The notes: a model not told the origin generated them from the sequence alone. A stretch of DNA of 64,000 nt from Methylonatrum sp040877625 (GCA_040877625.1 JBBDNK010000020.1:186001-250000); one strand, 5' to 3'. Shown: positions 17,828-25,247, counted from the first letter of the stretch. Numbers and translations are program-made.

Positions 17828-18997
17828 ATGAATAACAACGCAATTGGTATCGCCGGCTACGCGGAAATTCCCAATCGTTTGCGGACGGGAAGGAGCGCGT
17901 ACGATCTGGCGGGCGAAGTCCTTGCCGAACTGCAGGACAAAACCGGCATCGGCCTGGAGGATATCGACGGACTGTCGGTGACCACCGCCCTCAGTGAGGC
18001 GGGCAACGCCTTCTACGCCGCCTTCATGTGTGAGGCATTGGGCGTCACGCCATCCTGGTTGCACCTCAGCGGCATCGGCGGGTGTTCGGCGTTGAGCGGG
18101 GTCAGATCGGCTATCTCCGCCGTGAACGACGGCCGCTGCCGGATCGCCGTCGTGCTGTCCGCCGACGCCACCAGTACCGCCCATCGCGGGGTGCCTGGCG
18201 CGCAAACGCCCGAGTTCCAGAACCCGCAGTCCGGCGCGCGTCCGCCCGCGGTGTTTGGCTTGCTGATGAGCCGCTATGCGCATCAGTTCGGCCTCAATGA
18301 AGAGGCCCTGGGTAAACTGGCGGTGGTTCAGCGTTCCCATGCGGTGATGAACGACAACGCCGTGCCCAAACTGCGCCAGCCGCTGACGCTGGAGGATTAC
18401 CTGAACTCCCGGGTGATTGCGGATCCGCTGCGCATGCTGGACAGCGTCATGCCCTGTGATGGCGCCAACGCAGTTCTGGTCACCACGCGGGAAGAGGCGC
18501 GTCGGCTTGGCCTCACGACGATGGCGGTGCCAAGGGCCTACGCGGAAGTCACCAACTTCAAGGGCCGGGATCCGCTGGCGGACATCACCGACGTGGGCTT
18601 CTCCGGAATTGCCGAGCGGATCTTCTCCGAGGCCGGCATGAAGCCTGCCGATATTCGCATGTTCCAGCCCTACGATGACTTCACCATCGCCATCCAGTTG
18701 CAGCTCGAAGCGCTGGGATTCTGCCCCCGGGGCCAGGGCGCGGATTACATCCTGGATACCGATCTCACCTACAGGGGCACCCTGCCTCTCAATACCAGCG
18801 GCGGGCAGATCTCCGCGGGGCAGCCCGGCCTGGCCGGCGGCGGCCTCAATCTGGTGGAAGCGGTGCGACAGCTGTTCGGAGAAGGGGGAAGCCGGCAGAT
18901 CGATGATCCCCGTAACGCGTTGGTGACCGGCATTGGCGCCATTCCCTACGCCCGCAACTGGGCGAGCAGCTCGGCCATGATTCTGGAGGCAATCTGA
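17828..18997 (+). CDS. Thiolase-like protein of the SCP2/lipid-transfer group
   Basis: 389 residues with the thiolase fold. The nucleophile region reads SGIGGCSALSGV (Cys about residue 86). The C-terminal loop reads NTSGGQISAGQPGLAGG, where classical thiolases have GHP; Gln at this place is usual in the SCP2/Ltp group. Ltp-type proteins pair with a DUF35 partner to cleave branched 3-keto or 3-hydroxyacyl-CoA, as in steroid side-chain degradation. Here the DUF35 gene starts on the last base of this stop codon, which supports a physical complex. It could act as a thiolase or a retro-aldolase. Confidence 0.8.
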   Translation: MNNNAIGIAGYAEIPNRLRTGRSAYDLAGEVLAELQDKTGIGLEDIDGLSVTTALSEAGNAFYAAFMCEALGVTPSWLHLSGIGGCSALSGVRSAISAVNDGRCRIAVVLSADATSTAHRGVPGAQTPEFQNPQSGARPPAVFGLLMSRYAHQFGLNEEALGKLAVVQRSHAVMNDNAVPKLRQPLTLEDYLNSRVIADPLRMLDSVMPCDGANAVLVTTREEARRLGLTTMAVPRAYAEVTNFKGRDPLADITDVGFSGIAERIFSEAGMKPADIRMFQPYDDFTIAIQLQLEALGFCPRGQGADYILDTDLTYRGTLPLNTSGGQISAGQPGLAGGGLNLVEAVRQLFGEGGSRQIDDPRNALVTGIGAIPYARNWASSSAMILEAI

Positions 18998-19419
18998 TGA
19001 GTACGTCCGACGACAAGCGTGTCGCTCCGCCGAGAAACCGGTTTGTTGACTCGGAGGCATTCTGGCGGGGTACTGAAGAAGGCAAGTTGATGCTTCAGTA
19101 CTGCACGGATAGCGGACGGTTTCAGCACCATCCGCGCCCGATCAGCCTGTACACCGGCAAGCGTAACCTGGAGTGGCGGCAAGTGTCCGGTCGCGGAACC
19201 ATCTATGCCCATACCGTGCTACGTACGCCCAGCCTGGTGCGTGACCCGGACATGGTGCCGGTGCTGTTGGCAACCATCGAGCTGGATGAAGGCGTCCGCA
19301 TACTGGGTAATATCCTCGCCGCGAAACCCGAAGAGATCAGCGTCGGCAAACGCGTGCGGCTTGCCTGGGATGAGATCGCCGAAGGCGTGAAGTACCCCGC
19401 GTTCGAACTGGATAGGTGA
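18997..19419 (+). CDS. DUF35 OB-fold protein (thiolase partner)
   Basis: 140 residues. The rubredoxin-like N-terminal part is LMLQYCTDSGRFQHHPRPISLYTG, and the OB-fold part contains GRGTIYAHTVLRTPS and PVLLATIELDEGVRILGNI. DUF35 proteins normally bind zinc through four Cys; only one is left here, so the ribbon probably does not bind metal. These proteins bind acyl-CoA and stabilise SCP2-type thiolases/aldolases. ATG overlaps the upstream TGA by one base. Confidence 0.8.
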   Translation: MSTSDDKRVAPPRNRFVDSEAFWRGTEEGKLMLQYCTDSGRFQHHPRPISLYTGKRNLEWRQVSGRGTIYAHTVLRTPSLVRDPDMVPVLLATIELDEGVRILGNILAAKPEEISVGKRVRLAWDEIAEGVKYPAFELDR

Positions 19420-19453
19420 CGGTGTTGCTGAGCCGATAACAGGGCGCGTAAAC

Positions 19454-20644
19454 ATGAATATCAACTACACGGCCGAAGAACAGGCGTTTCGCGCGGAGGT
19501 CCGTGGGTTTCTCGAAACGAAGCTGCCTTCCGACATTGCCCGGAAGGTGCGCACCGGCGAGCGCCTGACCAGAGACGATGTGGTGCGCTGGCAACGGATA
19601 CTGAACGACCAGGGATGGTTTGCGGTGCACTGGCCGAGGGAATACGGCGGCACCGGCTGGGACGCCGTTCGGCGCTATATCTTCGAAGAGGAGTCGGCGG
19701 CCGCCTCGGCGCCGCCCGTGGTGCCCTTTGGCGTGAATATGGTCGCACCGGTACTGATCCGGTTTGGCACCGAGGCGCAGAAGCACTATTACCTGCCACG
19801 TATACTTAACCAGGAAGACTGGTGGTGCCAGGGCTACTCGGAGCCGGGCGCAGGATCGGACCTTGCCAGCCTGTCCACCCGCGCCGTCCGGGACGGAGAC
19901 CACTACGTGGTCAACGGCCAGAAGACTTGGACCACGCTGGCGCATTACGCAAACAGAATGTTCTGCCTCGTGCGGACCGACCCCGACGCCAGGAAGCAGC
20001 AGGGCATCTCGTTTCTGCTCATCGATATGGACACGCCGGGCATCACCGTGCGGCCAATTATCACCCTGGATGGCGAACACGACGTCAACGAGGTCTTCTT
20101 CGACGATGTGCGGGTGCCGGTGGCGAATCGCGTCGGTGAAGAGAACCAGGGTTGGGACTGCGCCAAGTACCTGCTGACTTATGAGCGCACCGGGATAGCC
20201 GGCGTCGGCTATGCAAAGGCTGCATTCTCCCGCCTGAAGAAGATCGCATCGACGGTGATCAAGAACGGCCGCCCGTTGATCCAGGACCACACGTTCCGTA
20301 TCAGGCTGGCGCAGCTGGAAATGGAACTGCTGGCGCTGGAAATGACCAATCTCCGCCTGATCGCCAGCGTTGCCGACGGCGGCGTACCAGGGGCGGAGAG
20401 TTCCATCCTCAAGATTCGGGGTACGGAAGTACGGCAGGCCATCACCGACCTGATGCGTCAGGCAGCGGGCCCGTATGCGCTGCCGCACAAGCCGGTGAAT
20501 CCGGGGCTGGATGCGGATGGTGACGAAGCGGCCATCCTGCGCACCCTGGCGGCGCAATACTTCAACTTCCGAAAGCTGTCCATCTACGGCGGATCCAACG
20601 AGATCCAGAAGAACATCATTGCCAAGCGCATTCTCGGACTATAG
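19454..20644 (+). CDS. Acyl-CoA dehydrogenase, likely catalytic subunit
   Basis: 396 residues with the usual N-terminal helical, middle beta and C-terminal helical domains. QGYSEPGAGSDLASL is the FAD/substrate signature and WTTLAHYANRMFCLVRTD follows it. The C-terminal signature is YGGSNEIQKNIIAKRILGL. The Glu of LLTYERTG (residue about 240) matches the position of the catalytic base in isovaleryl-CoA and steroid-type FadE enzymes, while the MCAD-type position is Gly. It probably pairs with the next gene product as an alpha2beta2 enzyme and introduces a 2,3-double bond into an acyl-CoA. Confidence 0.88.
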   Translation: MNINYTAEEQAFRAEVRGFLETKLPSDIARKVRTGERLTRDDVVRWQRILNDQGWFAVHWPREYGGTGWDAVRRYIFEEESAAASAPPVVPFGVNMVAPVLIRFGTEAQKHYYLPRILNQEDWWCQGYSEPGAGSDLASLSTRAVRDGDHYVVNGQKTWTTLAHYANRMFCLVRTDPDARKQQGISFLLIDMDTPGITVRPIITLDGEHDVNEVFFDDVRVPVANRVGEENQGWDCAKYLLTYERTGIAGVGYAKAAFSRLKKIASTVIKNGRPLIQDHTFRIRLAQLEMELLALEMTNLRLIASVADGGVPGAESSILKIRGTEVRQAITDLMRQAAGPYALPHKPVNPGLDADGDEAAILRTLAAQYFNFRKLSIYGGSNEIQKNIIAKRILGL

Positions 20645-20652
20645 GGCAGGGT

Positions 20653-21780
20653 ATGGATTTCAATCTGACGGACGAACAGCGGATGCTCTGGGACACCCTG
20701 TGTCGGATGGTCGACAACGAGTACGACATCAACGCGCGGCACGCTCACGCCGAGTCCAAGTGCGGATTCTCCCGCGACATGTGGAGCCGGCTCGCGGACA
20801 TGGGCGTGCTGGCGATCCCCTTCGCCGAGGAGAACGGCGGTTTCGGTGGCGGTGGCGTTGAACGCATGTTGGTGATGGAAGCGTTTGGGCGCGGATTGCT
20901 GCTGGAACCCTATCTGGCTTCCATCATCCTCGGTGGTGGATTAGTGGAGCGCGCCGGCGACCAGGCGCAGCGGCGGCGTTATCTCAAGCCGTTGCTGGAA
21001 GGCGAGCTTCTGCTGGCGGTCGCGCATCAGGAACCACAGTCCCGCTACAGTGCCACGGACGTGGTAACCAGCGCGGAGCGGTGTACTGACGGATTCCGCT
21101 TGCGCGGGCACAAGGCCGTGGTGTTCAACGGCGAAAGCGCCGGGCGCATCATCGTATCGGCGCGTATTGATGGCGCTGATGGCGGTGGGGAAGGCATCTC
21201 CTTGTTCATCGTCGATGCGTCCTCCCCCGGCGTGCATGTCCGGGGCTACCGCTCCATCGACGGTGGGCGCACCGCCGAGATTGAACTGGATAACGTCGCA
21301 GTCGACAGCAGCGCCCTGTTGGGAGAGCCGGGCACGGGCCTGGTTCACCTGCAAGCCGTCCATGCGCATGGCGCGTCCGCGCTATGCGGAGAAGCCGTTG
21401 GCATCATGGAGTATATGATCGACGCGACGCTCACCTATCTCAAGCAACGCAAACAGTTCGGCACCCCCCTGGCCAGTTTCCAGGTTCTCCAGCACCGCGT
21501 CGTGGACATGCGAATTCAGCTGGAGCAGGCCCGCTCGATGGCGATCCTCGCCGCCACGGTGGATCAGGCGCCGGAGGGCGAGCGGCAGGTGCGAGTGGCT
21601 GCCGCCAAGGCCTTCATCGGCCAGGCGGGTCGTTTCGTGGCAGAACAGGCCATCCAGCTTCACGGCGGCGTAGGCATGACCTGGGAATATGCGCTCAGCC
21701 ACTACGCCAAACGGCTGGTGATGATCGACCATCAACTGGGGGACGCGGAGCACCACCTGGAGGCCGTCGCGTCTCCTTAA
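20653..21780 (+). CDS. Acyl-CoA dehydrogenase, second (probably non-catalytic) subunit
   Basis: 375 residues, same family as the upstream gene but divergent. The middle-domain signature is weak (AVAHQEPQSRYSATDV in place of Y.x.EP.AGSD). The C-terminal block QLHGGVGMTWEYALSHYAKRLVMIDHQLGD is well kept. I see no Glu at either known catalytic position. Such pairs occur in heterotetrameric dehydrogenases where only one chain carries the base. It starts 8 bp after the previous gene and is the last gene of the operon; its stop overlaps the stop of the convergent yoeB by 4 bp. Confidence 0.85.
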   Translation: MDFNLTDEQRMLWDTLCRMVDNEYDINARHAHAESKCGFSRDMWSRLADMGVLAIPFAEENGGFGGGGVERMLVMEAFGRGLLLEPYLASIILGGGLVERAGDQAQRRRYLKPLLEGELLLAVAHQEPQSRYSATDVVTSAERCTDGFRLRGHKAVVFNGESAGRIIVSARIDGADGGGEGISLFIVDASSPGVHVRGYRSIDGGRTAEIELDNVAVDSSALLGEPGTGLVHLQAVHAHGASALCGEAVGIMEYMIDATLTYLKQRKQFGTPLASFQVLQHRVVDMRIQLEQARSMAILAATVDQAPEGERQVRVAAAKAFIGQAGRFVAEQAIQLHGGVGMTWEYALSHYAKRLVMIDHQLGDAEHHLEAVASP

Positions 21781-22049
21781 GGCTGGTCGTAGTGTCCGCC
21801 AATGGCGAATAGGTAAATGGACTTATCATCAAAACTGTATACCAGCCGGTCTTTTTGCGACATACGCTTTGACCATAAGCCGGATAGATTATGTTTTAGT
21901 GGTTCTGGCTTCCCGAGACCTGTGGAGGGATCATCAGACCGAAGCATTTCCTTGAGTAGCTTGCACAGTGCCTTATGAAGCTTTTTGTCCTTGTCGCGCA
22001 TGTTCTCATAGGCTTCCCAGGTATTTCCCTCAAATACCAGTGATCTCAT
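21777..22049 (-). CDS. yoeB: YoeB-family mRNA interferase toxin
   Basis: 90 residues. WEAYENMRDKDKKLHKALCKLLKEML, GKPEPLKHNLSGLWSKRMSQKDRLVY and the ending LFAIGGHYDQP match Txe/YoeB, including the conserved Glu, Arg and C-terminal His-Tyr of the active site. YoeB cleaves mRNA in the ribosomal A site. It overlaps the antitoxin gene by 20 nt on the same strand and ends 3 bp inside the convergent dehydrogenase stop, so it sits exactly at the border of the chromosomal operon and the mobile zone. Confidence 0.92.
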   Translation of the reverse strand: MRSLVFEGNTWEAYENMRDKDKKLHKALCKLLKEMLRSDDPSTGLGKPEPLKHNLSGLWSKRMSQKDRLVYSFDDKSIYLFAIGGHYDQP

Positions 22050-22302
22050 TCATCTGCTCGTCAGTTGGTTTGTAGCCTTGCCCGCGGGTGTGGGTTTCAA
22101 GAGAGTCAGCAATCTGTTGCATAAGGCTTTTGCTTTGAAGTACGTACAGGGTTTCTTGCTCCCGCTCCCAGTCCTCAGCACTCAATACCACAAAAGCCTC
22201 TCCCGCCCGCCGAGTTACCTTAAGCGGCTCATGCCTGCTAACCACTTGTTCCACAAGGTTTTTAAGGTTGTCTCTAAACTTGTTTACACTGACAGTGTCC
22301 AT
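22030..22302 (-). CDS. yefM: YefM/Phd-family antitoxin
   Basis: 90 residues starting MDTVSVNKFRDNLKNLVEQVVSRHEPLKVTRR, the Phd/YefM DNA-binding and dimer domain. FVVLSAEDWEREQETLYVLQS follows, and then a tail that wraps YoeB. ATG 22302 has AAGGTG upstream; a longer frame to 22335 runs through the operator palindrome and was discarded. It neutralises YoeB and represses its own promoter. Confidence 0.92.
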   Translation of the reverse strand: MDTVSVNKFRDNLKNLVEQVVSRHEPLKVTRRAGEAFVVLSAEDWEREQETLYVLQSKSLMQQIADSLETHTRGQGYKPTDEQMNEITGI

Positions 22303-22315
22303 AAAATCACCTTTG

Positions 22316-22334
22316 TGTACGGAAACTCCGTACA
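22316..22334. promoter_or_regulatory. Operator palindrome upstream of yefM
   Basis: TGTACGGA-AAC-TCCGTACA is a perfect 8-bp inverted repeat, 14 bp before the antitoxin start codon. The E. coli YefM-YoeB operator has TGTACA cores, and TGTAC/GTACA is kept here. A possible -10 TATAGT lies next to it on the minus strand. Confidence 0.7.
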
Positions 22335-22766
22335 ACTATACATAAAAAGCCCTGACAAGGCCAAGCACGGCGACAGTTTTTTGCTGCTGACCTTGCCCCG
22401 AAGATCCTGGACAAGCTGGTGCGCCTGTACCCATGATCCGGGCGCCGGCGAAGAGCACGGTGCATGCCGTGCTGGATCGCCACGGTCTGGTCAAGCGCTG
22501 CCGCGCGAGGCGCTATCGCGCGCTCAAGGCACAGCGCTCGGCCATGACACCTTTAGTCGAGTTGGTGTGGGGGGTGGCGCGAAAAGCGACTGCGTCAGAT
22601 CGCCTATAAGCGACGACCAGCACCCAAGGAAGGATTGAAGCACCCGTAGAACTGGCCGTTTCTGCGTCAAGGGGAGTTTTCCGAGAGCTTCATTATGTGG
22701 AGAGTTGTCACTTGACAACCTGTCAACTCTTGCCCAGACTTTGACGTCTAGGTGCAGGGAGAGCAT
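22335..22766. other. Intergenic stretch with transposase debris
   Basis: 430 bases between yefM and the HicA-like gene. Apart from the transposase fragment at 22433-22609, frames in it are broken. DLAPKILDKLVRLYP in another frame just before that fragment looks like the same transposase shifted by one base. A short inverted repeat GTTGTCA/TGACAAC-like (around 22704-22718) precedes the HicA-like gene. Confidence 0.4.
22433..22609 (+). pseudogene. IS481-like transposase fragment
   Basis: Translation gives MIRAPAKSTVHAVLDRHGLV followed by KRCRARRYRA. This matches the second helix-turn-helix of IS481-family transposases (TPA.STVHAVLDRHGLVKRRRRRR). The frame breaks before it, and no DDE catalytic core follows. 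It is a remnant only. Confidence 0.6.
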
Positions 22767-23024
22767 ATGCCCAGAAGACCCCATCCCAAAAAAGAGGTAG
22801 AAGCTGCCCCTCTTCATGCTGAGTCCAAGGGCTGGCGAGTTGAGATGGGAGGTAGTCATGCTTGGGGCAAGATGTATTGCCCCTTTAATCAAAAGCAATG
22901 CCGCTGCGGCGAATTCTGTATCACCAGTATTTGGAGTACCCCCAGGAGTCCCGCGAATCACGGCAAACAGCTTCGGCGCGTAGTCGACAACTGCGTTGGA
23001 AAGAGTCAAAGCGCAAAGGAGTGA
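22767..23024 (+). CDS. HicA-like small protein, putative toxin
   Basis: 85 residues. A basic N-terminus (MPRRPHPKKEVEAA) is followed by GWRVEMGGSHAWGKMYCP. GGSH at residues 28-31 resembles the catalytic GxSH of HicA mRNA interferases, and the C-terminal helix HGKQLRRVVDNC resembles the last helix of that fold. Four Cys (CRCGEFC and YC) are an addition, possibly a metal site. I recall homologues always followed by a protein like the next gene. ATG 22767 has GGGAGAG upstream; 22752 lacks one. The next gene starts 3 bp after the stop. Assignment to HicA is inference from pattern only. Confidence 0.6.
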   Translation: MPRRPHPKKEVEAAPLHAESKGWRVEMGGSHAWGKMYCPFNQKQCRCGEFCITSIWSTPRSPANHGKQLRRVVDNCVGKSQSAKE

Positions 23025-23027
23025 AAG

Positions 23028-23603
23028 ATGAGAGAGTATGATTTCACGCTAAAATATCGCCTTGGCAACCCCAACGAGGATGCTGAAAGGTATCTCGAAG
23101 CACTGGCGGAATCGGGATGTGAAGATGCAGTTGTTGGCGTTGGTCAGAACGGTCGCATTTCTCTCAACTTCATCCGCGAAGCTGAGAGTGCGCTGGAGGC
23201 GATTTCTAGCGCCATCTCTGATGTTCAGGAAGCTATCCCGGAAGCGAAGTTGGTGGAAGCCTCTCCTGACTATGTAGGGGTAACTGACATCGCGGAACTA
23301 TTCGGTTTTTCCCGGCAATACATGCGCAAGTTTATTCAAATCAAGGGGGCGTCTTTCCCGGAGCCCGTCCATGAAGGAAAGCCGTCACTCTGGCACCTGA
23401 CGGATATCCTGGCTTGGTTTCGGGAACAGGAGTCTCGAGACATTCAAAATGAGGTCTTCGAAGTTTCTCAGATCAATATGCAGTTGAACGTCTATAAATC
23501 CTGTGTAAAGGCAGCCGCTACTTTTCATGATGGCTTCAAGTTTGAGGCAAGCGTGCCTAACCCTGCGTTGCAGGGGGCGCTCCGCTTCGCGGCGCGCCCC
23601 TGA
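23028..23603 (+). CDS. HTH protein, putative antitoxin of the HicA-like gene
   Basis: 191 residues. The first 75 (YDFTLKYRLGNPNEDAERYLEAL ... ISLNFIREAESALEAISSAISDV) form a small alpha/beta domain. A MerR/AlpA-like helix-turn-helix follows (residues about 84-125: VGVTDIAELFGFSRQYMRKF ... LWHLTDILAW). The last 12 residues (ALQGALRFAARP) and the stop codon are encoded by an attC site (23555-23618), a pattern typical of ORFs in integron cassettes. With the previous gene it would form a toxin-antitoxin pair with an autoregulating DNA-binding antitoxin. Confidence 0.6.
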   Translation: MREYDFTLKYRLGNPNEDAERYLEALAESGCEDAVVGVGQNGRISLNFIREAESALEAISSAISDVQEAIPEAKLVEASPDYVGVTDIAELFGFSRQYMRKFIQIKGASFPEPVHEGKPSLWHLTDILAWFREQESRDIQNEVFEVSQINMQLNVYKSCVKAAATFHDGFKFEASVPNPALQGALRFAARP

Positions 23604-23618
23604 ACGCGAGCGTTATCA
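23555..23618 (+). repeat. Integron-type attC recombination site
   Basis: It starts with the core GCCTAAC. It folds as CGTT-G-CAGGGG-G-CGC against GCGCCCCTGAACG, leaving two unpaired bases on one strand, which is the hallmark of attC recognition. The loop is TCCGCTTCGCGG. The right core is GTTATCA rather than the ideal GTTRRRY, so it may be a decayed site. Confidence 0.7.
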
Positions 23619-23635
23619 CACAAGGAGGTGCACAG

Positions 23636-23809
23636 ATGAAGCAAACGGGTAGCTGTCTCTGCGGAGGCATTCAATACCAAATCTAAGGTCCTCTGACCGA
23701 TGTCCTGAGCTGCCACTGTTCAATGTGCCGGAATCTTCATGTCTCGGCTTTCAGAACCCGCGCAAAGGTGCAACGCGTTGCTGCGGGAGATAAGGCGAAT
23801 GTCGGCTAA
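23636..23809 (+). pseudogene. GFA/Mss4-like (CENP-V/GFA) family protein, broken
   Basis: AGGAGG precedes ATG 23636. The frame reads MKQTGSCLCGGIQYQI, then TAA, then GPLTDVLSCHCSMCRNLHVS and AFRTRAKVQ before a second stop. CLCGG, CHCSMC and the AFRTRA stretch are the zinc-binding pattern of the GFA fold. The in-frame TAA (codon 17) and the early end make this a pseudogene. It follows directly on the attC site, as a cassette gene would. Confidence 0.7.
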
Positions 23810-24011
23810 AGGTATCCATCCGAGTGTTAGCGAATACCGTCTTCTATGGGAAGCTCTGAAGCATTACGAAGAGCGTCTTGAAAAGCTGTCTTCCATGGAG
23901 ACCGACGAAGACAGGCAACTCGCTTATGACGAGAAACTGCAGGACTTGGAAGGAGTTCTGAAATCGTTAAAGGTTGCGGCAAAAGAGGACTATCAACTGG
24001 ACCTTGAGTAA
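23799..24011 (+). CDS. Small hypothetical helical protein
   Basis: 70 residues, charged and mostly helical (RLLWEALKHYEERLEKLSSM, DEKLQDLEGVLKSLKVAAKEDYQ). ATG 23799 follows AAGGCG; a frame extending to 23739 would overlap the GFA pseudogene. I recognise no family. It could be a cassette gene because attC-like sequence follows its stop. Confidence 0.4.
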   Translation: MSAKGIHPSVSEYRLLWEALKHYEERLEKLSSMETDEDRQLAYDEKLQDLEGVLKSLKVAAKEDYQLDLE

Positions 24012-24017
24012 GGTCTG

Positions 24018-24235
24018 CTAACAATACGTGTCAGTCGGACAGGTTTTACGTCGCTCGTTCCTCGCTATGTAATACCTGCCGCTGCACTTTGCGGGGGGAC
24101 GTCGGCTGCATGCCGTCCGTCGCGTAATGGCCTTGGCTGCGTTCATCCTCATGCTTGGGCAATTGGTGCAGGTATCGGCACAACATCTCGCTGCAACCGA
24201 CGGCTTCGCCGCGGCTGAACTTCCCGTTATGGTCA
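24018..24235 (+). repeat. attC-like remnants between two small genes
   Basis: The left end TGCTAACAATACG...GTCGGAC resembles the first half of integron attC sites. The right end CCGACGGCTTCGCCGCGGCTGAAC followed by GTTATGG resembles a second half. The two are too far apart (about 215 bp) for one site, so these may be pieces of two sites with a lost or inverted gene between them. Confidence 0.35.
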
Positions 24236-24250
24236 TAGGAAGAGGATGGT

Positions 24251-24628
24251 ATGACGTTCGAAGAGTTGCGATCTGAAGTGCATGAAACTTATATGGAGTA
24301 CTATGTTGCTGGATTTAAGAGCAACGATGTTTCTTTAATCGATAGGATTGTTAAATATCCAATCGCTTACATTAAAAATGGATCGGTGACAATGTGTGAT
24401 TCCTATCCTATTGATCCAAAGAGTCTTAAAGAGAAAAAGGGTTGGGATCATTCTGTCGATTGGAAGTTTGAAGTTACAGCTGTCAATGCTAGCGAAGCAC
24501 ATGCAGTTGCCTCTGCTGTCAGATGCAGAAAAGATGGTTCAATAATTGAGCGTGTGCACGGGTTTTATGCTTTCACAAAAACAGCTGATGGATGGAAAAT
24601 GTATGCCGTTGCGGATACAACCTTCTAA
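24251..24628 (+). CDS. NTF2/SnoaL-like small protein
   Basis: 125 residues. The pattern MTFEELRSEVHETYMEYYVAGFKSNDVSLIDRIVKYPIAYI ... W..EV.AVNASEAHAVASAVRCRKDG ... VHGFYAFTKTADGWKMYAVAD fits the cone-shaped SnoaL/NTF2 fold, in which an N-terminal helix pair is followed by a curved sheet and a final GWK. No catalytic residues can be assigned. The gene is clearly AT-richer than its surroundings and has an AGAGG ribosome site. With attC-like debris just upstream, it is probably cassette cargo. Confidence 0.6.
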   Translation: MTFEELRSEVHETYMEYYVAGFKSNDVSLIDRIVKYPIAYIKNGSVTMCDSYPIDPKSLKEKKGWDHSVDWKFEVTAVNASEAHAVASAVRCRKDGSIIERVHGFYAFTKTADGWKMYAVADTTF

Positions 24629-24966
24629 TAAGGTGGACAGGGCCGAGGCCCAGGCGTCGGAGCGGATCGACGCAAAGAGCGAGATCGTGCGGCTGCGCGC
24701 GCAGTTGCGCCGCACCGACAGACTTCACGATCCGACACTTCAGCGTCGACGCGCGCAAACATCTCCTCGACTAACTCTTCCTCGCCTACCTTGAGTATTA
24801 TCTTTAGCCAGACGCTGCGGCGATCAATTCTTCAAGGGAGCGATTTTTGAGGTGTTGCAGGGCGCGATCGCGTCGAACCCGCCGAAAACCCCTTCGGTCA
24901 AAAAGTGTTACCGATGTCTTCGGTATAATCTGTAACCCATGTCTCCGGTACAGACCCATTGGTAAA
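24629..24966. other. Mobile-element debris next to the island
   Basis: No intact gene. A GC-rich stretch encodes a fragment RAEAQASERIDAKSEIVRLR that I cannot place. Just before the attachment repeat are short tandem-like sentences, GTTACCGATGTCTTCGGT and GTAACCCATGTCTCCGGT. They are of the kind seen at ends of IS481-type elements and may be the far end of the transposase fragment at 22433. Confidence 0.35.
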
Positions 24967-25014
24967 TGGTGGGCCGTGTAGGATTCGAACCTACGACCAG
25001 CGGATTAAAAGTCC
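24967..25014. repeat. attL: 48-bp copy of the tRNA-Lys 3' end
   Basis: Identical over 48 bp to 35236-35283, which is the 3' part of the intact tRNA-Lys gene (from the anticodon region to CCA). The match stops at A/G after the repeat and the sequence no longer folds as a tRNA. This is the scar expected from integration into the 3' end of a tRNA gene. Confidence 0.92.
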
Positions 25015-25051
25015 ATTTCTTACGCCTATTACCCTGTTGTCCCTTCTTTTA

Positions 25052-25234
25052 AATAACCACATTGTCCTTGTAATAACAGCGTGTTGCCGTACTATGGGAT
25101 CCGCTGGTGTTGTGTCGAGTTTGACGAATGGTGGTTATTTTATGGTTATTCTTTGATGGGCTGGCCCCAGCGGATTATTCCGCATTTGCCCGATGAGCGC
25201 GGTGCAAACAACCAACAATAACCAAGAATAACCA
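25052..25234. promoter_or_regulatory. Five AATAACCA sites between attL and the integrase gene
   Basis: Exact copies at 25052-25059, 25217-25224 and 25227-25234 on plus, and at 25132-25139 and 25143-25150 on minus. Two close pairs in opposite orientation beside an attachment site look like arm-type integrase or excisionase binding sites. Confidence 0.6.
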
Positions 25235-25247
25235 AGTGGAGGCAGCC

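Noticed and set aside
17648..19060. 470-codon minus-strand frame opposite the thiolase gene
   Set aside because: It is antisense to a clear thiolase-family gene with coupled neighbours and shows no domain.
24018..24250. One single long attC (VCR-like) site
   Set aside because: The left and right halves are about 215 bp apart and do not pair over their full length; described as remnants only.
22335..24966. Complete insertion sequence
   Set aside because: Only a second-HTH fragment and possible end sequences are seen; no DDE core or matched inverted repeats could be identified.
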